This document shows positions 7,171-15,089 of a DNA stretch of 15,162 nucleotides, piece by piece. Origin of the DNA: Podochytrium sp. JEL0797 (taxonomy: Eukaryota; Chytridiomycota; Chytridiomycetes; Chytridiales; Chytriomycetaceae); the NCBI GenBank assembly GCA_027596195.1, contig JADGJG010000633.1, forward strand, positions 1 to 15,162, read 5' to 3'. Position numbers and translations under genes: made by a program. Below the pieces are notes generated by a model that did no database searches, was not told the DNA's origin, and was given only the letters and a program-made list of their open reading frames with translations. How positions within the stretch are numbered: position 1 is the stretch's first letter; each line of letters opens with the position of its first letter.

Positions 7171-7751
7171 GGCCAGTGTCTAACAAAGATATTTCGCCGC
7201 TTTTCGATAAGATAGATTGGCGCAGCGAAAGAAAAAATGGATGCCTTGGCATACCCATTGACGTATTAGAAATCGAAGAAAGAACAAACGAAGAACAACA
7301 TCATTAACCCCGGGGAGGCGTATCAAACCAACCTCGCGTTTTGATCATTTTCTGAAGTGAGACGCACCAAAATTCGCCATCTTCGATGACTTCAAAATGA
7401 GGTTCGTCATCCAAATAACCGCCACAGCAATGTGCCGGGTCTCAAGATACTGAACGTCCACACGCGTCGACGACGTTCGGAATTCCACGATATATTCTAA
7501 GCAATCTAAAAAAAAGGAAAATGGGTTATTGGATGAGCTTCCATGCCATGTCGGACTTCAAAAGCGATGCAAACGAGCGTGTCCAGTGGGTTCTCAAGAT
7601 GCACCATTGTGAAGTTGTGTTCATGGATTCTTGCACGGACACTCGGAGGCTAACGATTCGTGCGAGACAATGACTTTTGAATGATGACTTTCATGTGAAG
7701 CTGTTGCAAAAAACGCTATTTCTTTTGCATAGTAGTTATTTTATCTCCCAT
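7171..7751. other. Long gap with only a possible gene remnant
   Basis: No intact gene. Apart from the possible remnant at 7304-7505 I see no motif, RNA gene or repeat. The 5' region of the 351-aa gene lies at the left edge and shows no TATA box. Confidence 0.5.
7304..7505 (-). pseudogene. Possible remnant of a small protein-coding gene
   Basis: Read on the minus strand, a good intron acceptor (tttttttt-ag at 7507-7506) is followed by a frame giving CLEYIVEFRTSSTRVD and VQYLETRHIA. After that the coding-like signal moves to the next frame as GGYLDDEPHFEVIEDGEFWC up to a TAA at 7304-7306. The second frame has a TGA at 7442-7444, so one continuous protein needs a frameshift near 7430. The composition resembles small NTF2/SnoaL-like proteins, but I cannot confirm a family. 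It may equally be chance. Confidence 0.3.
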
Positions 7752-8215
7752 TTCATCATCCTGCTTTTTGAACCCTTCCCAAACGCGTCAGAATACCCTT
7801 GTATAACAGCAATTCTATCAACATTCCATGGTCCCATGTCTTAATTCTACCTTCCTTCTTCACGCTCCCGCGTTCCACCATACTGCCGCATAATGTTTCC
7901 ACCGTTAAAATTCTACCAGAACCAAAACTTAAAGGGAAGATGTCAAACCATAGTTTCCGGATGATGCTCACTCGAATCTTTGAGCCATGGGCGTGAGTGA
8001 TCCATTCACGCGCCTTGTTGAACCGCATCATTGGGGTCGGCGTTCTTGAGGTCAAAAATGAGGACGCATTTTTCAACCGGGATCTCTTGCGATGTGGAGC
8101 ATGTGGTCAGGATGGTGCTTGGCCAGCGTTTCGATCTCCCGGATCAATTGTGTGAGCTTGCGATCGTGTGTCGTGGGAATGCGCAGTGCGATCGATGTGG
8201 CCGTTGGGTTATATC
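7752..8215 (-). pseudogene. CRAL-TRIO (Sec14-like) pseudogene, related to the gene at 12055-12918
   Basis: Aligned with the intact copy, it keeps THDRKLTQLIRE (intact: THDRMVAHLIRE), then VEKCVLIFDLKNA, then MMRFNKAREWIT (intact: MMQFNKARQWIA), and, on the 3' side, ttgaacccttccc and the tccatggtcccatgtctt block. These pieces lie in different frames. There is a frame change before VEKCV, a net four-base insertion at aacgccgaccccaatgatg, and a one-base loss in the A run near 7781. About 90 nt of the lipid-binding region are missing around 7900-8000. The N-terminal CRAL-TRIO-N part is not found. It is a decayed partial duplicate. Confidence 0.85.
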
Positions 8216-8522
8216 GTTGGCACTGTGTGTAGCTGTGTGTGAGTGCGCGTGTGTTGCTACCTCCAAATCCTGCCACTTTCACGCAATTTGGACAAAGGTG
8301 GAGCTCAAGTCCACTTTGATTAAACTTCTTTGATTTTCGTGGCCTTTTGAAATGGAACAGTGACCTTTCCTCGCTCGATTGATTAAAAATATCACGTGCA
8401 CCGTTCACTGCTTGGTTTTTTGATTGAAACTTTTCGTGCCCTTTTCCCCCCCTTTGATTAAAACTTGCGAGAATAAAAACCGAGGCTCGATCGCCTCCCA
8501 AACCGATCATCCAACAAAAAAC
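8216..8522 (+). promoter_or_regulatory. Upstream region of the CAP-protein gene with repeated TTTGATTAAA-type motif and an E-box
   Basis: Five related A/T motifs recur: tttgattaaactt (8315-8327), tttgatttt (8329-8337), ttgattaaaaa (8379-8389), ttttgattgaaactttt (8417-8433) and tttgattaaaactt (8453-8466). A CACGTG lies at 8393-8398, next to the third copy. A TATA-like gaataaaaacc follows at about 8470-8480, some 45 bases before the ATG. The spacing suggests a promoter with a multi-copy binding site. This is inference. Confidence 0.45.
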
Positions 8523-9538
8523 ATGCAGCAAATCGCAGTTGTTAGTGTCCTCCTCTTGACCTCCATGGCGCCCGTTTTGGCTCAATCCATCATTGGCGAT
8601 TGGATGACCTGCACTCCCTCGCTCGACACCTGCGCTAGTGGGGCGAACGGATTCACGTGTTGCGTTGCTCCTGCCGACGTTGGCAGCGGCAAGTTCACGT
8701 GTCGTCCGTTTAGTGGTCAGTGCTCTCTCTCTCTGTTCACTTCGCATGCTCACCACTCACAAATTTTTCCAGCTTGCCAAGTTTTTGAGGCCAAGCCAGC
8801 GACCGTTCCCAATTGGAACACATGCAGACCCAGCTTGGACACATGCTCGGGTGGATACACCTGTTGTGTTGGCCCTCTCGACCAATCCATCTGGAAATAC
8901 ACATGCCGTCCCGGAAACAGTATGTCCAATGATTCCGATCCCGATTTCCTAATTGGTTTTTCTTTTACCAAAACAGACTGCCTCGCGCTCCCCTTCTCGT
9001 ACTCGTGCCAGAACGACAACTCGTGCGGGTACCGCGCTCAGTTTGACAAGCCACCCAACGTCAGAGGAACTGGGATCGTGAATGAGTGTTTGACTTTGGC
9101 TAATTACGCGCGCGCTTTGTACAACCCTACGGCACCTGCTCTCGTTTGGTCCGATTTTCTTCAATCGCATGCTCAGTACTCTTCCAAGTACTCTGCGGAT
9201 AATGGGTGCTGGGATTGTCACACGGACTCTGGTTTGAATTATTTTTGATATCCTCCCATCATGCAACTGCCCCCCTAAGAGAGTCCGAGAATTTCAACTG
9301 ATGCTTGCTTACTCCCAATTCAGGCTCGGGAACTTCGTGGGGTCAAAACTTGTTTTACCAAATCCAATCCTGCACCGATGCCTACTGGGGATGGGTCACG
9401 AACGAAGCTGCGGGCATGGGTGGGCATTTCCAGAACGTTGTTGGATTTGCGTTCCAGAACGTCAACATGGGATGCGGCGTGAGCACTGATGGAAACGGAG
9501 CGACGGTTTGCAACTATGGTCTCCCCGGAACCAATTAG
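8523..9538 (+). CDS. Secreted CAP-domain (SCP/PR-1-like) protein with two cysteine-rich repeats, four exons
   Basis: Secreted protein of 269 residues. Exons inferred: 8523-8715, 8773-8919, 8977-9231, 9324-9538; introns of 57, 57 and 92 nt, all phase 1. Residues 1-21 form a signal peptide (MQQIAVVSVLLLTSMAPVLA). Two tandem Cys-rich repeats follow, about 26-64 and 79-113, each W-x-T-C-x-P-S-L-D-T-C, a short loop, TCCV, and K-[FY]-T-C-R-P. A CAP domain follows (about 147-269). Its metal-binding tetrad positions read His195 (DCHTD), Gln206 in SWGQNLF where Glu is usual, Glu226 (VTNEAA) and His233 (GGHFQNVV). The end CNYGLPG matches CNYxPxGN of the family. CAP proteins bind sterols or lipids, or act at host and microbe surfaces; the role here is unknown. 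The ATG at 8523 is chosen because it begins the signal peptide. The third donor is weak (GTTTGA), but the join gives DSGSGTSWGQN, in line with the family. Confidence 0.88.
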
Positions 9539-9571
9539 ATGGATTGTTGTGAAGAAGGAGATTTTAGAACG

Positions 9572-9577
9572 AATAAA
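9572..9577 (+). promoter_or_regulatory. Probable polyadenylation signal AATAAA
   Basis: Lies 34 bases after the stop of the CAP-protein gene, in the 110-base gap to the convergent F-box gene. Confidence 0.55.
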
Positions 9578-9648
9578 TAGAAGGCAGATTCGTATTTTGA
9601 TGCTCGGGACCTGTTTTGATCAAAAGAATCAAGAAGCGAAGCGCGTGC

Positions 9649-10806
9649 TCACACCCACTCCACAAAAATTCCGTCGTACTCTCCAGTCTCCAACGCGATT
9701 TCTCCATCCGATCGAATACATCTCTTGAAACGTAACATCCTGAACACCGTCACATCCACCACCGAAGCAACCTGAGCAATATGACCCTGCACGACACTGA
9801 AATTCTCCAATGTCAACGACTTGAGGCGCCTTAACGGAGTCGCCGTTGAGAGGCTTGGAAATTCAATGAGCTGGTTCATAGAATCCGCGATGCCGATGCG
9901 GAGGGTCTCAAGGTTCGGAGCGTTTGCAAAAATCTGAGGGAACGGTGCGTTAACAGAGGGGACGTGTTGGAAACCGACCAGTCCGCATCTTACCATGCTA
10001 CCATACCCATCAATATTTCCATCCATTTGCTCAATCGTAATGTCAAGATTTATCAAGGATTCGCGCCGTTCGAGGTGCAGCGTGGACCAGAGGTACACAT
10101 GATCGAAACGGAGAGATTCCGCCTTCCGCAACAAATTCCACCCCTTTTCAAACGCGCCGGAAGTAGCGAACCCAAGATGATTGAATCGCGCGAGTGATTT
10201 CGCGCGACCAAAGTTGTCCAAGTATCCCCGCGTTTGCGAATATATTCCAGCGACGGAAAAATCTGTCAACAGTCGACCCACGAAGGGGAAGAGGAGGCGG
10301 AAAACACTGTCTGCGAGTTTGGTGTGGATGTGGAGAGAGTGGATGTTGCGATATCCAGACGTGATGACTTTGCGCATGGCGGCGTCTTCCTCTTCGAGGG
10401 TATAAAAGCGGTGGATTCGAAGCTCTTTTTCTAGTGGGTTTCTTAATTCAACTTGTCCGTCTATCGCAAACGGGTTTCTAAACTCGAGAGTTTGCACACA
10501 TCCTTTGGGAATTCGAGACAGCAGGGATGCAAATCGTGGGATTTCGAGATGCCTCCAGATCGAAGGTATACTGACTAGAAGCGAGCGCCAGGCCTTGCAT
10601 ACGAGGGTTGAACAGAGAGCCAGATCGTGGAGAGGAAGAAAGGACATGATTGGGACCAAAAGTTCGAGGGGAACATTGGCAAAGAAGCCCATCGTTGCAG
10701 CGTTGCGGTAGGAAGAGGTGCCTTGATCGAATGTGGGGGGTGCGATTGTACGAGACTTGTGTGAGTCTCTCGCTGGCCGGGTGTTTCGAGTGTGGTCTGG
10801 CGACAT
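9649..10806 (-). CDS. F-box protein, tandem copy A, two exons
   Basis: Likely substrate adaptor of an SCF ubiquitin ligase; the F-box binds Skp1. Exons inferred: 10806-9994 and 9933-9649, total 365 residues. The F-box is at about 42-85 (NVPLELLVPIMSFLPLHDLA, then LVCKAWRSLL). The rest has Leu-rich stretches such as APNLETLRIGIADS and RRLKSLTLENFSV, as in leucine-rich-repeat-like F-box tails. The 60-nt intron (GTAAGA to CTCAG) has no stop and is 3n, so it could be read through. I call it an intron because copy B has one of the same length at the same place, with stops, and because both flanks then align (…M|IFANAPNLE against …T|LVASAPNLE). The start is uncertain: ATG at 10806 or ATG at 10692, which begins MGFFANVPLE, the stretch conserved with copy B. 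The 10806 start lies only 50 bases after the stop of copy B. Confidence 0.82.
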   Translation of the reverse strand: MSPDHTRNTRPARDSHKSRTIAPPTFDQGTSSYRNAATMGFFANVPLELLVPIMSFLPLHDLALCSTLVCKAWRSLLVSIPSIWRHLEIPRFASLLSRIPKGCVQTLEFRNPFAIDGQVELRNPLEKELRIHRFYTLEEEDAAMRKVITSGYRNIHSLHIHTKLADSVFRLLFPFVGRLLTDFSVAGIYSQTRGYLDNFGRAKSLARFNHLGFATSGAFEKGWNLLRKAESLRFDHVYLWSTLHLERRESLINLDITIEQMDGNIDGYGSMVRCGLVGFQHVPSVNAPFPQIFANAPNLETLRIGIADSMNQLIEFPSLSTATPLRRLKSLTLENFSVVQGHIAQVASVVDVTVFRMLRFKRCIRSDGEIALETGEYDGIFVEWV

Positions 10807-10856
10807 GGTTTTTTCGGAAAATGACAAATCAAACTTGCTCGAAGAAATCCCTCCAT

Positions 10857-11927
10857 TCACGCCCACACCACAAAGATTCCATCTTGACTTCCAGTCTCCA
10901 AACCTCTTTCACCATACACGTGAAGGCAACTCTTCAACACCAACACCTCAAACACAACCGCGTTCACCACCGATGCAACCAGAGACACGTGATGTATCGA
11001 AACATGAAAGTTTTCCATCGTCAACGACTTGAGGTTCATCAAGGACGCGGCGGAAGAAAATCTCGGGAACGGGATGGGATGACGGATTGAATCTGCGAGG
11101 GCGATGCGGAGGGATTCGAGATTCGGAGCGCTGGCGACGAGCTATTACCAAGCCCCATGAATAAGAAGAGGTCTAGGGCCTGGTGATTCAAAAAGCGTTA
11201 CCGTATTACAGAATTCGTCGATTGAATTCATCTCGCCGGTGGAGAAGATTTGTCCGATCGTGATGTCCAGGTTCAAAAGGCGCTCACGCATAGGCAGAAA
11301 AAGCGGATGCAAGATGGAAACATGTGAGAAATGAATAGATTCGCCGTGATTCAGCAGGTTCCAGCAATATTTCAACGCATCCGAATCAGCGTAACCGACG
11401 TGGGAGAAAATGGCGACGGACGTTGCGAATTCCATTACATTCGAATTAACCCCCGCGACAGTCAACTCCTTCAAATGTGGTCCAATAAAGCGAGACATGA
11501 GACAAAAGACGCTATCCGCCAGTTTCTTGTAGATGCAAACTGCGCGAATGTTCCCACATCCCGTCTTGACGACTTTGCGAATGGCCTTCTGCTCCTCCGC
11601 GTTTGAAAACACTCGCGTGTTTTGTTTTCCTTTCATAAATTGGTTTCTGAACTCGAGAGACACTATGCAGTTGCATGGGATGTGGGAAAGGAGGGAGGAG
11701 TATCGTGGGATTTCGATGTGCCACCACAATTCAGGAAACTTGACGAGAAGAGAGCGCCAGGCCTTGCATACGAGTGTTGCACAGAGAGCCAACTCGTTGA
11801 GAGGTAGGAAGGACATGATTGAAAGGAGTATTTCGAGGGGAACATTGGCGAAGAAGCCCATTGTTGCGGCGGTGCGACACAAAGGTACGGGACATGTGAT
11901 AACAGTGGCTGGAATGATGGGTTGCAT
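10857..11927 (-). CDS. F-box protein, tandem copy B, two exons
   Basis: Paralogue of copy A, head to tail with it. Exons inferred: 11927-11202 and 11141-10857, total 336 residues; the 60-nt intron runs from GTAACG to AATAG. The F-box lies at about 25-70 (MGFFANVPLEILLSIMSFLP, then LVCKAWRSLL). Conserved with copy A: LEFRN, KLADSVF, LLNLDITI, APNLESLRIALADS, LKSLTMENF and the end DGIFVVWA (A: DGIFVEWV). Both second exons are exactly 285 nt. Without splicing the frame stops at 11145. The start may be ATG 11927 or ATG 11861 (MGFFAN). Sequence between the copies is minimal, so the copy A promoter must overlap the 3' end of B. Confidence 0.82.
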
Positions 11928-12054
11928 CTCGGCTCGTTTGCTGCTGGTGTGGTGTGATTGTGCGGGTGGCGAAGCACTTGTTCTTTGTTGTGACAATTTT
12001 TTGGTTTTCTTTAAATTAAGTTATCCTTTTTTGTAGAAATTGAAAAACCAAATA

Positions 12055-12918
12055 TTAATGCCCATGAATGCTTCCCTTCCCCTCCAATTCCAATGCGGCA
12101 TCCTCATCCCGCTTCCTGAACCCTTCCCAAAACGCATCCGGATACCCAACAACAGACCCATCATTCCACGGCCCCACATCTTGATTCTCACACCCCCCTT
12201 CACATTCACACGTTCCACCATACTGCCTCGGCAAGTTTTCTGCCGGAATGAATTCCAGCAGAGTGGGGATGAAATTCGAACCGCATATTTTGACCTTGGC
12301 AGCCGTTTCCGGCGAAATCAAGTTTTGGATAATATACCAAGCCGTACTGAACCCGAACGGCGCGTTAATCAAAAACACGCGACCCAGGGTTTCTGGGTGA
12401 TAATCGGACGAGATCTGGGACATAGTCGCAATCCATTGCCTCGCCTTGTTAAACTGCATCATGGGTGCATTTTTGAGGTCGAAAATGAGGACGCATTTTT
12501 CAATCAGGGTGTTTTCGGAGGCGGAGCATGCGGGGAGACGGTATTTGGCGAGTTTTTCGTTCTCCCGGATCAAGTGGGCGACCATGCGGTCGTGCGTCGT
12601 GGCGGTGTAGAGCGCTTGGGCATCGAGGCTGTGGTGTTGTTGGAACATGATGGGTTGCCCGGTTTTGTCCGTTTTGTGGAAGAAGCGGGGGTAGACTTTG
12701 TGGACGGTCGCGTGTTCGGGGTATGCAAAGTTTTGGATGATGTCTTCCACGTCGGTGGTGGCGTACCATTCTTGCCAGTTGGTGAACATTTTTGTGGCTG
12801 CTGGGATGTTGTTTTGGCGGGCTCTGAGGAATCGGGAGAGGAGTGGGTCCGGGTGGAGCGCAGGGTCGTAGTGTGAACCGAGACTGGTCTTGAAGTTGGA
12901 CAAATCGGATTCTGGCAT
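12055..12918 (-). CDS. CRAL-TRIO (Sec14-like) lipid-binding protein
   Basis: Soluble phosphatidylinositol/lipid transfer-type protein of 287 residues. A CRAL-TRIO N-terminal helix region is visible (DPLLSRFLRARQNNIPAA, then MFTNWQEWY). The lipid-binding domain follows: CVLIFDLKNA, HPETLGRVFLINAPFGFSTA, AKVKICGSNF, LLEFIPAENLPRQYGGTCEC. The last is the classic Sec14 gate-end motif (LP-x-x-[FY]-GG). The frame is open to an ATG at 13020, but a perfect TATAAAAG lies inside that extension at 12984-12977, 59 bases before the ATG at 12918 (context caccaaATGCC). I therefore start at 12918. The tail after QYGGTCECEGGC is acidic and ends SIHGH. A decayed relative lies at 7752-8215. Confidence 0.9.
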   Translation of the reverse strand: MPESDLSNFKTSLGSHYDPALHPDPLLSRFLRARQNNIPAATKMFTNWQEWYATTDVEDIIQNFAYPEHATVHKVYPRFFHKTDKTGQPIMFQQHHSLDAQALYTATTHDRMVAHLIRENEKLAKYRLPACSASENTLIEKCVLIFDLKNAPMMQFNKARQWIATMSQISSDYHPETLGRVFLINAPFGFSTAWYIIQNLISPETAAKVKICGSNFIPTLLEFIPAENLPRQYGGTCECEGGCENQDVGPWNDGSVVGYPDAFWEGFRKRDEDAALELEGKGSIHGH

Positions 12919-12976
12919 TTGGTGCTGTGATTTTGTTGAGAATTTGTTGGAAATGAGAGTGCAGTGGCGCTGTGAG

Positions 12977-12984
12977 CTTTTATA
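12977..12984 (-). promoter_or_regulatory. TATA box (TATAAAAG) of the CRAL-TRIO gene
   Basis: Perfect TATAAAAG on the minus strand, 58 bases before the ATG at 12918. A transcription start about 30 bases downstream would leave a short leader and would exclude the ATG at 13020 from the transcript. Confidence 0.65.
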
Positions 12985-13263
12985 CGCGGAAAAAAGGGAA
13001 TGAATTTGTGAAGAAGTCATTCATGCGGATTATCATTCCAAAAAAATGAAATTATTTGTCAAAAAAGCATGCTTCCTTTTTCTGCCGTTTTTACTTACGC
13101 AATTTGGGAATTGAAATCCTCGTCCGACGAATGGGATATACAAATTTAAAGTTACGCGGATTCACTTCACGCGATAGTACAGACACATGAAATTTTATAC
13201 TGTACATACTTAACTGAGTACACACACTTCCTTGGGTATTCATCCGTTTTTTCAATACACTTT

Positions 13264-14666
13264 TCATACCCGCGAATACACACGAACCACCCCATCCCTC
13301 CCACCCGTTGCAATCCAATCCGCACTCACACTCAACCCATACAACGGCTCCACATCCGTTCCCACATACTCCGTCACGACACGTGCAGGTGTTCCACTGG
13401 TTGGCACAGAGACATGGGCACATGAGCCTTCGGCGTTTGTGAACAGCAGGTTGACTTGCGACGCGTCGGTGCCAACACTGATGAATTCGAGGTTCAAAAT
13501 GGATGCGTCGTTTCGCTTGAGGGTTGAGAGTGGTGTTGTGGGATTGCGGAGGTCAAAGAGTTGGATGGCTCCGGTGGACTGGCGGGGAGGGGGGCGTTTT
13601 AAAAGTTAGAATACGGTCAAGTGACTCAAATAACGGAGAGGAAAGTGACTCACTGATCCCGTTGCCACGAATCCCGATTCAGCATCATACGCAATCGCCG
13701 TGATTCCACCACCGGTGGACGTTGATTTCACAGTCAAGAATGACTTTTTGCTTCCCAAATCGTATCCCACGAAATCACCCTTTTCAGTCCCCACAAAACA
13801 CACTTTATCCACCGTCTCCACCTCTCTTTCATCCAACTTGGCGTCTTTCCTCCCGCCTTCGAGTTTTGCTACAAGGGCATCCGCAGTCACACCCACACAC
13901 AACGCAGTCACCGCGTCCACCCCGTCATGCACCTCACAAATCACAGATGAGCTTTTGACTTCCCACAAGAGAACGCGACCGTCCGTCGAAGCCGTGAGGA
14001 TGTTTCTGCCACGCGCAATGATTCCAGTGGATGTAATGGGACGCGTGTGGCCTCCGTTGGCGGGTCCGATTGTCACTGCGCAGGAGCCGGTGGGGGCGTC
14101 CCAGATGCGCAGTTGGAGGTCAGTGGCGGAAGTGAGGAGACTAATTCGGGAAGACGTGTCAGCGTATATAAACACAGACACAGGTGAAAACAAAGGCACA
14201 CTCACACAGTCGAAGACGGAAAGAACTTGGCAGTCGAGATGTCCCCGACGTGACCTTTAAACTCTGGCAGGGTGGGCTCCCAGTCGCCGACGCCAAAGAC
14301 TTTGACTGCGCCATTGTCACCGCCGACAACGAGGTGTGTTCCTGAGGGACTGAATGCGAGGCAGGAGATGTGGGCGCCAAAGGGGAGCGACACGTCTTGG
14401 CCCGCGACGAGGACGGGCGCTTCGCGGGCGTCCGCGTCGAAGGCGGCTGAGACAACGAGGCGGTTTGCGCGCGCGTCAGAGACTGAGGCAGAGACGTGCG
14501 CGTCAGAGGAAAGAAGCACCAAAGACGAGTGCACTGTGGGCGTGGCGGAAACTGTCGCGTGGTGGCTCTTGTGTCCTGTCTTGTAAGTCGATAGCCAGAA
14601 GGTTGATTTGGTGCTGATCGACAAAGGGAAGTCGGCCTGGATCGTGTAGTGCGCGAGGGATTGCAT
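13264..14666 (-). CDS. PAAF1: PAAF1/Rpn14-like WD40 protein (19S proteasome assembly chaperone), three exons
   Basis: WD40 protein that in animals and yeast binds the Rpt ATPase ring of the 19S particle during assembly. Exons inferred: 14666-14206, 14140-13654, 13578-13264; introns of 65 nt (GTGAGT to TTAG) and 75 nt (GTGAGT to CCAG). The product is 420 residues (human 392). WD repeats visible: SCLAFSPSGTHLVVGGDNGA; GHVGDISTAKFFPS joined across intron 1 to TVLLTSATDLQLRIWDAP; GHTRPITSTGIIARGRNILT; then FVATGS joined across intron 2 to STGAIQLFDLRNP; and a last blade ending GGRDGVVRVYSRV. The GHVGD-FFPS-LQLRIW and ARGRN--TAS-DG blocks match PAAF1 more closely than generic WD40 proteins. Start: ATG 14666 (cgaaaATGC); an in-frame ATG at 14762 would add 32 residues not typical of the family. 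Confidence 0.87.
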
Positions 14667-15089
14667 TTTCGTACTTTTTTTTGAATCGTGACTCGGAAAG
14701 AGGAATCCAAGAGGAATCCGCCAAATCCACGCGTTGGGAACCCGCGAGTCAATTGCGCCCATTGCTCATCACCGAGACCGGGTTTCTCTCGCGTCAAGGT
14801 ACTCGCAAAAAAAACCAGAAGAAACGTCAATGTCCGGATCCACACACACACTCCTTCTTCTTGGTACACTTCAACATGAAACTGAATCACCAAACTCGGT
14901 TTGAATTGCAACGCCTCGGGCCGAATTCTTCCAAACAGAGCACCACTGGCTTTCTTGATCCACGGCCTTGTCTGAGTCTGTGGCGCGGCGGTAGAGGGAT
15001 GAAATAAAGAGGGGTGAGATTTCGAATTGGTTTGCGAAGGCGATGGATTTTTGGATGAGTTTGGTGAGGAAGGGGGGGGGGGGGGGGGT
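14667..15089. other. Region upstream of PAAF1-like gene, no confident gene
   Basis: Contains the PAAF1-like promoter region. On the minus strand, from the poly-G/C tract down to about 14871, an open frame reads FLTKLIQKSIAFANQFEISP and on to a TGA. It has a protein-like composition but no family I recognise and no similarity to the F-box copies. It may be the inner end of whatever replaced the lost part of the F-box relic. Confidence 0.45.
15072..15088. repeat. Poly-G tract, 17 bases
   Basis: Run of 17 G at 15072-15088 (poly-C on the minus strand). It sits exactly where similarity of the F-box relic to copies A and B ends. Confidence 0.9.

Noticed and set aside
9934..9993. Reading copy A of the F-box pair as a single uninterrupted frame
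   Set aside because: The frame is open, but this 60-nt piece has a GTAAGA donor and CTCAG acceptor and matches in place and length the stop-containing intron of copy B, so I treat it as an intron.
12040..12876. 278-codon plus-strand frame opposite the CRAL-TRIO gene
   Set aside because: The minus strand carries clear CRAL-TRIO motifs across the same stretch; the plus frame is a mirror shadow.
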